64,000 nucleotides of DNA from Saccharina japonica (lineage: Eukaryota > Sar > Phaeophyceae > Laminariales > Laminariaceae), in NCBI GenBank assembly GCA_008828725.1, contig MEHQ01000486.1, positions 34,065-98,064 of the forward strand, given 5' to 3'. This document shows, in pieces, positions 22,362 through 33,905 of the stretch. A program made the position numbers and the translations under genes. Position 1 is the stretch's first letter, and each line of letters begins with the position of its first letter. The notes under the pieces were generated by a model, which worked only from the letters and a program-made list of their open reading frames with translations, searched no databases and was not told the DNA's origin.

Positions 22362-22540
22362 GCTGCTGTGTGAGCCTTCCCACAAGGGAATCAATCGATT
22401 TGAAAGTCGATCAATAAAAAACTTGTCTCGCTGTCGTCTACACACAGATGTCACAATAAAACCCACACCAGAGGGACCAGCTGATACGAGTGGAGACAGG
22501 CCAGCTCTCTCCTTCGTGTCCTTTGGAATCTCGTACAAGC

Positions 22541-24011
22541 TCGCTGTCCTCGCTGTCTTGTGCCGACTGAGACTGGACGCTTCCTGCGTCGAGCTCTCGC
22601 GTCGGCCTATTTCACAAATACTATTCCGTTACTCGAATTTAAACCGCCTTCACAAACGCCAGTTTCCTGCGGAAACCTACAGTTTCGGAGAAATAACAGC
22701 GCTAAGCACTCGGTCGTAGATTTCGGCTTCTGCAATCTCGAAATGGTTCGTACATGTCATCAGCGCCATATAAATTAGAACCTCCCTTGGCTCAAAATAT
22801 TATACTGCAGGTACTGTACACGGCTGTATACAGTAGACATACCGCAACTTGAAAAAATGGGCAGCTACGTACCTCTACAGCAATAGAGACAGTACCAGCA
22901 GGGGCAGACGAGAAAGCGGACATAAGACAACAATCGAAAGGGCTCTTCAAAAGAGCTTGCATACGAAGTATACTATTATTTGGTACACAATGTGCTGATA
23001 AGAATATGCCTCAACTGTTCCTATTAATACGAATACAGCAGTAAGTATCATAAGGAGACACCAAGACATCCACAGCAACACCACTCTGTTAAAGGCATTA
23101 GGCGCGAACACCTACATCTCTGATCAATGTTCATCGCCACTCCTGTTGCCTGGGGCAGCAGTAGTTAGCACCAGTACTGCTGTAGCGAAGGAGAGCAGTA
23201 GGTAGCTGTAGCCGGGGGAAGCAGTACGTAGCACTACTGCAATACTGCTGTAAAACGGGGAGCAGCAGTCACAATACGTAACCAAGTACCACTCGGTAAC
23301 TTCGGGGTCGCGACGAGTCAAGAAGCAAGTTTACCCGAGCTACGAACGGCCAGGACTGGGATCGGCTAACCGCTATTCGTCGGCCAACGTAGGTAGCACT
23401 GGTTCTGCCCATAGCGTGTTGCAGTAGCTGAGCACAACAGTAGCATCGGTGATGTTATAGGCAGCAATAGAAAAACACGGTGCGTTACGTTACGGCTCGA
23501 CTAAGATGCGGCGTAACTACATCCTGTTCGTTGAGGACCCCGACGAGTTGTGTTTGTTGTTGTTTGTTTGTTTTTCGTACACCGTGTCCTCCCAAGTATT
23601 ATTGTTGTAGCGAACGAAGGATCAGGGTCTGGGTGGCTACAAGAGAGAGAGCGTGGGCGTGCCCCACCCTCTCTCACTCCTCTCACCGCCCCCTCTAGAC
23701 TCAGATGTCTATTGCTCTCTAAGTTTGATCGCCCAACAAGCGGCCCTTCAACAAAACATCACTCTTCTGGGGTTTTTGTCATCGGTGGATAATCTTTATC
23801 CAACACCAGACTGGCAGCATGCTGCTGCCAGTGCCCGCCTGAGCGACCATCTGTCAAGGGTGTAACAACTCTACCTGAATACACTCAGCCAAATATCTAC
23901 AGATTCAGAGCTCAACACGAACACACAGGTGTATCTGGGGAGTGTAACTTATTATTTAACCACATGCTTTCATTTCCACTAATGACCGCAAAATAAATAT
24001 TTCTGCTTCGT
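22541..24011. other. No gene seen
   Basis: Upstream of the DIRS Gag. It carries scattered CAGTAC/GTACTGCTGTA words around 23150-23260. No ORF, RNA gene or transposon terminus could be supported. Confidence 0.45.
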
Positions 24012-24440
24012 GTGCGCTTCGTATTTCCCATGATGGTCGACCGCCTCAGAAGGTTTGCGGTGAACGCGCTAAGAGACATGCCGGCCAGGAATACCATCGA
24101 CTCCGTCGAGGACGAGAGGCGTTACCTGCAGCCCTATATTTTCAAAAATGGGCACTCAAACGGTGCCGGCACCGGCGGTGCCGGCACGGACAGCGACGAA
24201 GTCGACAACGAAGAGACATAACGAAAACTCCTCGAGGCAGACCTTTATGACGAGAGCGAGAGCGAGGAGATAGGGGGCCCCTAGGAGCAGGAGGACTACG
24301 AATATGAGGATGAAGATGAAGATGAGCCGCAGTACAGCGAGGGGGACGAGTAGAGGGGGGAGGAGGAGGAGGAGGAGGAGGAGGGGGGCTTTCATGAGGA
24401 AGAAGACGGGATTGGTGGCGCCTTTTCTGATGATTGCTAA
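24012..24440 (+). pseudogene. Possible decayed acidic protein frame
   Basis: One frame keeps a coherent, strongly acidic composition across several stops. About 69 codons end in a Gly/Asp/Glu stretch, then TAA. A Ser/Glu-rich segment ends in TAG, a segment of Glu/Asp/Tyr ends in TAG, and a run of eight Glu continues to TAA at about 24439. The first ATG is at 24030. The low-complexity GAG/GAT repeats can produce this by chance, so it may be only an expanded purine repeat. No domain is recognised. Confidence 0.25.
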
Positions 24441-25124
24441 AACCTGCTGCACCCCTTTACACCCAGGCACTAAAAGTTGGTGGAGTTCAAACATGTTTCT
24501 CACATTTAGCATCTACTTTACCGCTCGTCCGTCGCATACCCACGCGCGTTTTTTTTCAAATCTCCACTGGTGGGTGTATGGCAATCATAGTTTCATATTT
24601 TGGTTTTGATTTCCCTTTGTTTATTCTTGTTTGCAATATGTTTACAAATTATCAACGTTGAAGTTCATGCCGCACGTATCGTTGTACAGCACAATCAAAC
24701 GTGTGTTTCGGTTAACGCGTGCTCGGCTTGCATTCGGGTACCAAATATGTATACATTGATGTTATACGGCCCATCCAAACGGGGCGTTTTGAAGCAAATA
24801 GCAAAACCTAAAACCCAAAGCGGATAGTGGATCAGGATGTACACCCCCTTTGATAGGCGAAACAGACCACATGAGACCCAAGAGACCGCTGCGAGTTATT
24901 CATATTTATCGGTTTTGTCAATCGAAAATCGAGTCATCGATCGAACAAAAACTAATAAAACAAACGAAGAACCCTAACGCTACATTTTACTAACGTTCCA
25001 CCTTGACCGCGACGCGTCATATTCCCTTTGTTCCGCGCGTACTTCACATATTTTGCAGATCTGGAGGCGCAGACGGAGACCTTCACGTGCCCGTCTGGTT
25101 ATGTTGTTTTAATCTCTTGTGGGG
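24441..25124. other. No gene seen
   Basis: AT-rich sequence without supported features. Confidence 0.5.
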
Positions 25125-25268
25125 GGGGGGGGTACTCACGTCGTGCCCGGCCGTTGTCGTATGACCATAGGCCCTCGCATCCCCACAATGCCTAGACGGA
25201 GCACGTTGGATTTTGACCAACCAGGCGGACATTGCTAGCACCAGGCGCGAAGCATTCTTGTGAGGGGG
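25125..25268 (-). repeat. Partial copy of the ~500 bp dispersed repeat
   Basis: Reverse-orientation match to 5215-5355 (GGCATTGTAGGGATGCGAGG in copy 1, with substitutions here), preceded by the same poly-G run. Only the 3' third is present. Confidence 0.7.
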
Positions 25269-26072
25269 TGTCAACTAGGCGTCAAAACACTGCTGCAGTA
25301 GTAGTAGTAGTAGTAGTGGTAGGAGTATGTTAGAGATGACACCTATTATAGCAGTATTCGGTATCATGAGTCGCTGCTGGATAACACAGGGTCATCTGCT
25401 ACAAAGTAGCTCGTACTACAATCAGTAGGCATAACTCGTCTAGGAGTAAGTGGTCTGTTCTGTATCACTGTTGTCATGTGGTAACAGCCAGTGTGTAACG
25501 GCAGGCCTTATGTTCTTGTATGCACTCATACACATACTACAGCAGTATCATAGCATAGCGTAGCTACTCGTAAGACAGTACAGCAAGCCAAGTACACACA
25601 GGTACACACCAGAGGTGTAGTAACCGAAGCTCTGTCATGAGGATCATGTACTTACGTACGCGGCGGGACTGTCATGATTTGTAGAATACAGTACTCTGAA
25701 AGGCCGGTAACATAATCGGGGAATAGCCCAGCTTGATTTCTTTTTTGGGGTCGTACCCCTGGAGTCGTATCCTGTTTTGTTTTGGGATCGAGCATACGAG
25801 TTCACGTGCATCACACGCACACGCTCTCACTCCTCTTCAGCTCTGTTCAACAACATGCTCTCCACGAGCTATTGTCTGCTGGACATAATCAACGAAGGCC
25901 TGGGGTCACCTTCATCTTCGTCTCTTTTCTTTGAAGCTTCTCGTACGAGGTCACCTCACAGTGAGCTCGCGTTTACCTCCATTTTAGGCCGTGTCTTGTC
26001 GGGCATCGACAAGCGGGTTTACAGCGTACACATCAGCTGCGCGCTGATACACACGCTACAACTACATCCGTA
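25269..26072. other. No gene seen
   Basis: It holds a short (TAG)n tract near 25300. No coding or RNA feature could be supported. Confidence 0.45.
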
Positions 26073-26111
26073 ATAAGTAGTAGTAGTAGTAGTAGTTGTA
26101 GTACTAGCAGC

Positions 26112-26194
<83 letters not shown>

Positions 26195-26200
26195 CAGTCA
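26073..26200. repeat. (TAG)n microsatellite
   Basis: About 40 TAG/AGT units with a few interruptions. The minus-strand frame reads poly-Thr, a repeat artefact. Confidence 0.95.
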
Positions 26201-26256
26201 TCTATTATACCTTTAGGATATTGTTTTGGTGTTGGTTGTCTTTTGCACTATTTTTT

Positions 26257-26875
26257 TCGACGTGCGGTTGAGGTCGGAGCAGAAAAATAATGAATGGTTA
26301 TTCGAATCTTGATATTATTAGTAACAGCATTGTAGAGGCAACTACAGTATGCACTACTATATATCAAGTATGTATAGGTGTTTAAATTGTCCCCGGGGGT
26401 GACAGGGGGCGAACCATATAGCGTGGCAGCAGGACGATGTAGTTTAGCGTTACCTACCATGTCCCGGTACGTATTTATGCGTACAGTTTGTTTTGAATTT
26501 TTCGACTCAGGTTACGTATATACGTAGGCGTTTTCGTGCTCTTGATATTCTTTGTATTGCGTCGTCGTTTAGTGTATTCATATCGTCCACGACATGGATT
26601 GAGGTTGAAGTAGAGTTGGATCGTTACTTGCGATGATGGTGTATTAGCACATGTATATCGCGCCCGTGTTGTGTGGGGTTTCTGGTTTTGCCTTCTTGGA
26701 TTTTGCAGTCGACTGGAGAGAGAGACGAGTACTTTAAGTTTTGTTAACTTGGCCGTATATGCATGTGTACCGTGTATATACTGGGTGCAGTGAGCTTTGG
26801 TTTTGGAACCCACCGGGGGGAGCAGCGTCTTCTTTGTGAAGATTAATGATATGTAAAAAATATGCCTGGTATCAA
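26257..26875 (+). repeat. Left arm of a ~620 bp inverted pair flanking the Helitron
   Basis: Reverse complement of 37112-37733 over its full length, from TTTCGACGTGCGGTT to ATGCCTGGTAT, with scattered substitutions and small indels. The arms lie about 10.2 kb apart and enclose the Helitron gene and the fold-back element. No flanking target duplication was seen, so this may be two unrelated inverted insertions of one repeat. Confidence 0.75.
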
Positions 26876-27020
26876 GGACGTAAACAAGATAAAAAGTGTT
26901 CGCGATTATAACGGGTACCAGGTATGCGTTAATTTAAAACGAACAAACCAAAACCTGAAACCAAAAGCGCTTGAAAAATACATAGGCCGTGAAGGGTGAA
27001 TTGCTAGTGTCATTTCACCG

Positions 27021-27250
27021 TGTTTTGGTGGCTCGCTTTGGCGAGAAATTGCATTGCGGGAGTCGTGTGTTGGTGGGAGCGAAGTCACAGTGTTTGGGTG
27101 GCTCGCTTTGGTGAGAAATTGGTTTGCGGGTGTCGTGTGTTGGTTTGATCGAAGTCACAGTGTTTTAGTGGCTAGCTTTGGCGTGAAATTGGTTTGCGGG
27201 AGTCGTGTGTTGGTGGGAGCGAAGTCACAGTGTTTTGGTGGCGAGAAATT
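27021..27250. repeat. 70-bp tandem repeat, 3.3 units
   Basis: Units start TGTTTTGGTGGCTCGCTTTG at 27021, 27091, 27161 and 27231 (truncated). Spacing is exactly 70 bp. The plus frame is open through the array, but 70 is not a multiple of three, so this is not a protein repeat. Confidence 0.9.
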
Positions 27251-27513
27251 GGTCACAGGACAAATCCACAAATTCCAGTATTTCTGGAGTGGAATACTGC
27301 CTTACGTGCGTAGAAACGCGTTCATGGAGTAGGCACTTCACGATCGTCATGCCTTTTTCGTTTTTGTTTCAGACTTGGTTAAGTCAAGATTCATCGAGCT
27401 ATTTCGTAATCCCCTTGCAAATCCTGTCCACTGCGCAAATCGCGAGGCCAAACGCCTCTTTAACCGGCGGGAGCGTTATACGCTACCCGTTCGTCCCAGA
27501 GAGTGGCGTACGA

Positions 27514-28092
27514 TTATCTTTTCCCCCTCATGTCTACTGTGACAGTCGCTGTTGATTTCTTGCGCAACTCGGAAAGCGCGTTGATGGCGTCCATGGGGGG
27601 GGGGAAGGCCTCCCTCAGGAACTTCCGGGCGGCTTCTCTTTCGCGCAAGACATCATCTGGCAACACCAGGAAGAGCCCCTCTAGAGTTCTACCCCTTGAA
27701 ACAGCAGTGTACCCCTGCCGCTGGGCAAATAATTATCTACTAGGAATCCACACAGCCACCCGCTCGAACCCAACACCCTGTACCCTGTGAATGGTCATAC
27801 AAGCGGCGACCATGAACGGCCACTGCTTAACGACGTATACGCCGCTAACGGCAACTCCCCTGCAGAACGGAATCCACGCACTCTTGTCCTCAAAGGGCTG
27901 TAACTTGACGGTGCTGCCTTTCCCTTTACCAGTCGTTATCTTAACCTCAACCCACGCCGGCCGTTTGTGGGTGACGTCGTTCTCGTGAGCCTCCGCCTCC
28001 AAGGAGGCGGCGGTGTCTTGCCAGCCTCTAACGAGCCCACAGGTGGCGTTGACGATACCCCGTTGTTGATCGACGTTTTTGGTGATGACTAT
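27514..28092 (-). pseudogene. Helitron helicase, C-terminal exon
   Basis: The exon begins after the acceptor CACCCCTCAG and reads IVITKNVDQQRGIVNATCGL, the helicase region that normally follows a Gly-rich start-of-domain segment. It continues to MTIHRVQGVGFERVAVWIPS, then an in-frame TAA (27733-27735). Beyond the stop the same frame reads LFAQRQGYTAVSRGRTLEGL, the conserved final helicase motif, ending at TAA 27514. The 140-base intron 28093-28232 (GTGAGG...CTCAG) joins it in phase 0 to the exon ending HEGLK. The TAA interrupts a conserved region, so the protein would be truncated. Confidence 0.75.
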
Positions 28093-28232
28093 CTGAGGGG
28101 TGTTAAAGATGGCGTTCGCGGGGGGCGGGGATTGCGCTGTAAGGATTGGGGTGGAATTTAGGCGATACGTTTAAACGTTTGTTTACGTGTCACTTCTGGC
28201 ACGGAGTGAGTGGGCCGGACGGTAACCCTCAC

Positions 28233-30184
28233 CTTTAGTCCTTCGTGCAAGACGAGAGTGTCCGGTAAGTCCGCGTATTCTAGGACAATCGGATGACGCC
28301 CTTTGTCTCGCTTGAGCTTGGTGCCGTTTAGCTTGACGAAGGCCTGCGCGTGTAGAATCCTCGCTTCTTGCCCCTCGTCCCCAAGCGTACGTAGGTGATC
28401 TTGGTTAATCTCGTGGCATTGAGGAACCGTGTCGTCTTGCTCGGGGGCGCTTCTTTTGAAAGGGCAATGCAGGGTGTTGCCTGGGCGGAGTTAAAGAGAG
28501 AGTCCTGCGCGGTGTGCTCGAGGTGGTCGTTGCCGGCCAGGCTCACCACCCGGGAGAAAAGGACGTCCCACGCGACGCCGTCCTCGACTCCGTCGTGCAG
28601 TTCGTCGAGGCATGTCGGAAATTCGGGATCATCTTGCTGTCGATAGTTTTCCCGAAGCTCGTGCATCCTGAATTTTTCCCAAAGGCCCAATACGTACACG
28701 GCACAGTTGTTGTAGACCACCCCGAAAAGCCGAGGGGGCACTGGCGGTAGTTGGCAGAGGTCCCCGATGGCGATGACAGTTCTACCCCCGAAAGGCACGC
28801 GTCGTTTGTGCGGCAGTGCCGCTTTCCGCAGTACATGATCCGTAGCGGCAAGCAAGTGAGCTGTGGCCATGGATATCTCGTCGATGATGAGGACGGTGAT
28901 TTCTTGGAGTGCGGGCCAGAAAGGGTTGGATGGGTCGAGGCCAGACTCGAAACCCTTGGAAAGCTGCAGGAAGCGGTGTAGCGTGACGCCCCCTATGTTC
29001 CGTGCGGCGGTGGCCGTCGTTCCGGTGACGGCGACGCGCTGTCTCATGCTGCGGAAAGCGTCCACGAGGAAACGCGCCACGTGTGACTTTCCAAACCCAG
29101 CGCGACCGCTAAAATAGTAGAGGTCAGGTTCCATCCCGAGCACGACGGCGGCAAGTTCCCTCTGCGACGGCGCTAGGTCCTTGAAGTCGGGCGCTTTTGC
29201 CGTCCCAGCGAGCACGTGAGTGTCTTCGCCAAGCCACTCGACCACCTGTTTGTCTGTGGCCGGGGTTGGTGCCTTGTCGTCCATCAATTTTCCATTATCC
29301 GGTGGCGACTGTCCCTGTTGGAGGGATTTGATGCTCAAGAAGTCCTCCACTTCCTGCGTTGTCGCCGCACGCCGGTCGTCTCTGACTTTGGCCCTGCGCA
29401 GGTCCTTGTCCACTGCCGCCAAAACGGTTTTTGTCCATGTCGCTTCGTCGCCGAACACCCCCTCGAGACGGCACTGTCGCTCGTACGTCTTATCGTCGTT
29501 GTCGTCGGAGACGAACTCAAGGAGGCTGCGGAATGGCCTGGAGAGGATGAGATGATGGTAGAAAAATTGCTCGAATGGTTCCCGGTCAGGCATGTAGCAC
29601 CCGTAGCCGAGAATTCTCGCAGCAGTGCTTCTCTTCCGGTACGCGGAACCGTCCTCGTTAAAATAGTGTGGCAATGTCGGGGGAGGGTGCCTGCTGCAGT
29701 CGCTTGGTATCATCACCCACTCTGTCCAGAAGTCGTTGTAAAGTATGCTGTCGAAGTCGATATCAGTGCCTTGGTGTTCCGGCATGTTTGCAGGCCTCTG
29801 TACGCCTTGTGGGCGCTTGAAGTATTTCTCTATCATACCATCCACGACTCCTCCCTGCCCTTTCTCCGCAGCCCCTTTGTGGGGTCGCGCGACCACTACC
29901 CGTCGTAGGCGCGACAGCCGAGTGTCGAGCCACATGTAATCCCGTGACTTCAGGCACACCGGCTGCCCGGAGAGGATGAGCGTTGCTTCCGACATGGCAA
30001 TTTTTCGCCCCCCTATGTAAGGGAGCTGTTTCTGGTTTACGGACTGTAGCCCACTCTGCTCCGGGCCGTCACGCGGTAGCTGCGACTTATCCACTGTGTC
30101 GAGGGGGTTGGACACCTTTCCAGTGGGCTCTACCTTTGCCACGTATTTCACTAAGTAGGCGGCGAAGCTTGCCTTGGTGACGAC
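28233..30184 (-). pseudogene. Helitron PIF1-like helicase, main exon
   Basis: A long frame contains the end of Rep and most of the helicase. It starts in the second Rep motif (AAYLVKYVAK, Tyr codons at 30155-30157 and 30143-30145). After a ~300-residue Helitron-specific region come Walker A GRAGFGKSH (about 29085-29110), the TTATAARNIGG motif, Walker B IIDEISM (about 28875-28890) and GDLCQLPPV, then the ENYRQ motif. The helicase would unwind DNA during rolling-circle transposition. Near 28370 the frame shifts by one base, in a run of Gs, from YVRLG to an adjacent frame reading EARILHAQAFVKLNG, which continues to the donor at 28232. The TAG at 30185-30187 interrupts the same frame just upstream. 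Confidence 0.85.
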
Positions 30185-30917
30185 CTAGATGTTCTCGTGA
30201 GTGGGGTATGCCGCGAATGTCATTGGATGGTACGGCGAAATTCGACCATCCTCGCGGCATAGGCGTGAATACTCGTGTCGATCGGACAGACGGCACACCC
30301 CGCCACCCTTCTTCGGGCACCACTCGCCGCACTCGTGCGTAGAATCTCTACTCGCCTTCTGAGGGAAAGGATACCCCTTGGCGCACCGCAGATGGGGGTG
30401 ATGAGCTGGCAAGTTCTCCTCCTGGCTACACTTTTTCCCGCAAGCGTTGGGGTCGCACCTGGCGTGCCTGTTGATGTGGAGGACGGCAGCACGCAGCCTC
30501 TGGCAGAACGGATGAGATCCTCGCGGAGCTCGTGCGATGTCCCAAACCTTTGGCTTGCTGATTTCTCTGTTGTTTGCAAAGGGGGATAGGATAGACGACA
30601 GTGGGAGGGTACTTCAGTGATCGTTTGTAGACGAGGTGAATGCTGTGTTGATGTAGAAACGACGCTAACGTTTCGACACGAAGGGTGGTGTGCGGGACGT
30701 ATCTCTCGATGGGGTCCCCGTTCTCGTCCACGCCTTCCTGGGACTCCATGGTACCGGAGGGGGAGTCCTCCTGGTCTTCTAAACACAGGAGGAGATGTAG
30801 ATGCAAGCTCCCCCTCCCCTGCTCTTCGAACCTGAACCAGAAATCGGCCACCGGGCCAAACGCGCTGTCTTGCCCCTTGACGAAACTTGTAGGGAAGGGA
30901 GATAGCGACATCATCAA
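30185..30917 (-). pseudogene. Helitron Rep (HUH endonuclease) region
   Basis: The frame starting near 30917 reads FWFRFEEQGRGSLHLHLLL. The HLH at 30795-30803 is the HUH metal-binding motif that nicks DNA in rolling-circle transposition. About 70 residues downstream (30430-30560) the frame shifts by one base to HINRHARCDPNACGKKC and a Cys/His-containing segment ending TFAAYPTHENI. An in-frame TAG follows (30185-30187), then the catalytic Tyr segment AAYLVKYVAK in the helicase exon. The order HUH, then zinc-binding segment, then paired Tyr matches Helitron Rep. At least one indel and one stop are present. Confidence 0.8.
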
Positions 30918-31020
30918 TGAAGTTAGCCCGACCGCAACCGGGTTGAAAGTGGTATTCCGCCCTTTGGACCAAGAGGCAAAAGCGAAGCAGGTTATCCACT
31001 CTTGCAGTTTATCTCACCTC

Positions 31021-31890
31021 TTAAGCCACTCCATGATATTCCGGCGCCAGTGACGACGTAATCTCGACCTGATGCCTAGGCCAGTCCGCGTGCTTGCACC
31101 CGTAGAAGTGGAGGAGAGATTTCATGTCGTCGGAGCCCTCGTGGCACGTCTTGGTGATGAAAAGGTCAGGCCGGCCAAGGCTGTCTACCATGGCGAGAAC
31201 CTCCTTGAGCCTTTGCGCCCAGAAGGAGCTACACCCAGGTATTTGAGCGGGAAGAGACTGTGTGATTTTTTCCAGCCCTTCGAGCGTGGGCATTTTACTT
31301 CCCTCGTCAGCACGTGTTTGTTTCCTTGGGGGCCCCCGGCAGTGTGAGCACACGGAATCGGCTACGTCGACGAAGTGGTGGCAACGCTTGCAAGGAACGG
31401 TGCCGCTGGTATTTGCGGCAGCTTCAGAGCATTGTTTGCAGCGTGAGCCTGAGTGCATGGGCATGTCATCTTGCTCGCAAATGCACTCGACAGCCGCGTT
31501 GTTTTCAAGGTCCCGCTTGGCCCTGGTGGCCTCGTCCAACCGCTTCATGAAGCGCTCACGAGCGTCGTCGATGTTGCTGTAGGTAGTGAATCGCGTGTTG
31601 GCCCTATGAAGTTGGGTCTTGGTTTTGTCGTCGACAGCGGCGAAATAGTACGTGTCGGAAGGGCTCTTGAAGCGCGGGTCAACCTGATTCAAGCGCATCT
31701 TAACGTATCGCGCGTGGTCCATGGCTGGCAGTTGTTGAGGCCCAAAGTTTCCCCGCGTGTACCCACCCCTCCCAAAGGGGAAGAGATGGACCGACCTGAA
31801 CATTTCCATGCATTACCCGGCGTCTGTTGCGTTACCGGTGTAAGGGTCGTAGTAGACGGGGAATGCTCGACGAAACTCTCCAGGACTGTC
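31021..31890 (-). pseudogene. Helitron N-terminal domain with Cys cluster
   Basis: Before an in-frame TAA (31813-31815) the frame reads FPVYYDPYTGNATDAG. After it comes MEMFRSVHLFPFGRGGY, typical of the segment preceding Rep in Helitrons. About residues 100-160 hold four Cys pairs (CIC, CKQC, CKRCHH, CSHC), probably binding zinc. The end, GRPDLFITKTCHEGS, is the Helitron-like N domain that leads into the HUH motif. A likely donor AG|GTGAGA lies at about 31018, with a TAA immediately before it in this frame. The first ATG-initiated stretch begins at 31809, but the frame clearly continues upstream. Confidence 0.7.
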
Positions 31891-33106
31891 AGGGGAAGGG
31901 CCGCCGAAAATCCCTGGGCACTAGCTCCCCCGCGACGATTTTGTCTAGGCACAGGTCACGGTTGTGTGTGTCTGGCACAGGCTTGCCTCCTGAAGGCAGT
32001 ACCAAGCTTTGGATGTCGTTGTTGGAATCGCCGGTTGTGCTCGCAGGGCATGGGATTGCTGGGAAACCAGCTGGAATTCTGTCGTTATTTGGATCCTGTG
32101 AAGGCTGACTGAGCTTATCCTTGTGCGTGTCCCACACTGTCATGTACTTTGCGACCAAATGATGGTTTTGCACGAGCCACTGCACGGCGGCGTTTACCTT
32201 TTCCGGCCGAATGTTCTTCGTTTTCGTCGGGTCGATCGCTTTTTTACCGACCGCTCCATCGAAGTCCGCTGGGACGTACTCCGCCGCGCCCTTCAGGATG
32301 GTATACCAACTTCCGACGCCCCCACCGCCCTTGAACATACAGCATCGCATCCTCAGGAGTGCAGTAGCTCTCCTTTCAGGTGGAGTAAGGCAGGCAATAA
32401 CCGCGGGTACTTCGCCGACATCATCGAACACCCATTCCTGCCTCCCTTTTTCCGTAGAATGGCTGGTGCAGAAGGCGTACTCCTGCCGCCCGTCCTTGAC
32501 GCGAGATGACCGCTCGGTGTACCCATAGATTCCAGAAACATGTGTAAACGCCGCCGAGACGCGACAGGCCGAAGAAAGATCGCCGCCGACCGTTCCGAGC
32601 GGCGCCCATGTAACGTCCTCTGGGTAGAGGGTAAGGCTGCAATAGTTGCACATGACATCCGGTAACTCCTTGCAGAATTTGTGGAAATTCGTGAGGCGGG
32701 CAGCCATGGTGTTGTTGGGCAGCATGTAGTAGTCTTTCTCAGGTTCGACCGGCTCCCCGTCGACGTCCATGCCACCGGTGAGATGAAGATCTTCGTGTGG
32801 CCACGAGAAGGTGTGGCCGTCGACGGGGGCGACCCCCGCAGAGGTCCCTTGAAAGAGAGGGAGGTCTTTGAGGTATGTGCCGAAAACCCTCGAAATAGCA
32901 GTCCCCCTGGACTTGGTGTCTGTCGTGTATTTCTCGTAAAGGTGACCTTGTCGAACCCGAACATCAGGATGACGGGTCGGACAGGGTGTTTGGCACGACC
33001 CACCGGCCGGGGGCTTCTCCGGGCGATTGGTGGAGTACGGATTATTGACGGAGGAAAGACGTGGGTCACCCGCCTTCGCCGCGTCAATGTTGGCCCACAT
33101 CCCACC
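31889..33106 (-). CDS. Helitron gene, large linker exon
   Basis: A 400-codon open frame preceded by a strong acceptor: a pyrimidine-rich tract CTCCCTCTTCCAAG ends at 33107. It joins in phase 0 to the exon ending MDITK at 33289. It contains a block LPNNTMAARLTNFHKFCKEL and paired Cys (CNYC) of the sort found upstream of Rep in long Helitron proteins, then basic and Pro-rich linker. The frame closes with TGA in FRRPFP, while the adjacent frame carries on the element protein (PGEFRRAFPVYYDP). A one-base shift near 31890 is therefore likely. Function of this region is not known to me. Confidence 0.6.
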   Translation of the reverse strand, partial: GGMWANIDAAKAGDPRLSSVNNPYSTNRPEKPPAGGSCQTPCPTRHPDVRVRQGHLYEKYTTDTKSRGTAISRVFGTYLKDLPLFQGTSAGVAPVDGHTFSWPHEDLHLTGGMDVDGEPVEPEKDYYMLPNNTMAARLTNFHKFCKELPDVMCNYCSLTLYPEDVTWAPLGTVGGDLSSACRVSAAFTHVSGIYGYTERSSRVKDGRQEYAFCTSHSTEKGRQEWVFDDVGEVPAVIACLTPPERRATALLRMRCCMFKGGGGVGSWYTILKGAAEYVPADFDGAVGKKAIDPTKTKNIRPEKVNAAVQWLVQNHHLVAKYMTVWDTHKDKLSQPSQDPNNDRIPAGFPAIPCPASTTGDSNNDIQSLVLPSGGKPVPDTHNRDLCLDKIVAGELVPRDFRRPFP

Positions 33107-33288
33107 CTTGGAAGAGGGAGGCCAGACGATAGAGAGTAGACAGAGAAGGTAAACATTAGAGGGAGGTCATACGTTTGTAAGAGGCGATATATTGTAGGAG
33201 GCGCGAAAGAAATGCCTACGTTGAAGGTGGTAGCAAGAGGTCTTCCGGTGCTGAATAGTTGAAACGCTATGAGATCGTTTGTATTCAC

Positions 33289-33491
33289 CTTAGTGATGTC
33301 CATGGCTTTGTCCACTAGACCAGGCTTCTTGTCGCCGTCGCCAGGAGGTTGTCGAGGTGCGGCACCGTCCATCATTAGTTGGAAACCAGCCTGCTGTCGT
33401 CTATTTTCCTCGTGGTACCTGCGCCTGCGGGCCTGCAACATTTGTGGGAAGTATTGCAAGCCCAGAATGTAGTCGTAAGCTTGGTCGTTGG
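33289..33491 (-). CDS. Helitron gene, short exon
   Basis: About 67 codons, reading AANDQAYDYILGLQYFPQML and then a basic Arg/Gln-rich helix. The acceptor CGCGCAG lies at 33492-33493 and the donor AAG|GTGAAT at 33287-33288. It joins downstream in phase 0. Upstream, the phase with the exon ending 33591 is off by one, which points to a small indel or a misplaced boundary. Confidence 0.55.
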
Positions 33492-33590
33492 CTGCGCGAA
33501 TTAGCGTGTTGAAGGACAATGGTATCAAGCCGAAACAGTGAACAGTGCGATGGGCCTCTTTTGTTTAACCGGCAACCGCAAAATACTAAC

Positions 33591-33905
33591 CTCAGCACGT
33601 TTCTTGTTCCGCGTAATTCTCTGACGCTCGACCGTGGACAGGTTGACCCCGGATGTATATTTAGCCGGGGAATCTCGCATGAGGGAGTTTTTGGCGCCAC
33701 GCTTTCGAAGACCTTCACCCTTCCGAGGGGTGACTTCGACGTCGTCAGTCGAACCAAGGCCATGCGGAATAAGCAGTTCGAAGTGGCCCGAATACGTCGC
33801 GGCCCATGCGATGACGTCGGTATCGCTAGGATTGGTGGAGTTGTAGAAGTACAGGTGGATGGTCTTGACGGAGGCGTGGTGGGAGTAGATGGTTTCAGTG
33901 GACCC
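33591..33905 (-). CDS. OTU-like domain, exon 3 (catalytic His region)
   Basis: Starts after a textbook acceptor (CTTCTCCCTTCCCTCCACAG, ending at 33906) and ends at GAG|GTTAGT (33589-33590). Length 315 bases, phase 0 on the left. IHLYFYN followed by YSGHFELLIP is the last OTU-fold strand pair with the catalytic His, as in OTU cysteine proteases. The rest is basic linker. It continues the OTU fold begun in the two upstream exons. Confidence 0.7.

Larger units (their letters stand above)
15650..22540 (-). mobile_element. DIRS-like tyrosine-recombinase retrotransposon (decayed)
   Basis: Minus-strand order is Gag, spacer, RT-RNase H, tyrosine recombinase, as in the DIRS order. The coordinates cover the coding part plus margins. 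Split or inverted termini and the internal complementary region typical of DIRS elements could not be located by eye. In-frame stops in pol and lost recombinase residues show it is not autonomous. Confidence 0.85.
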
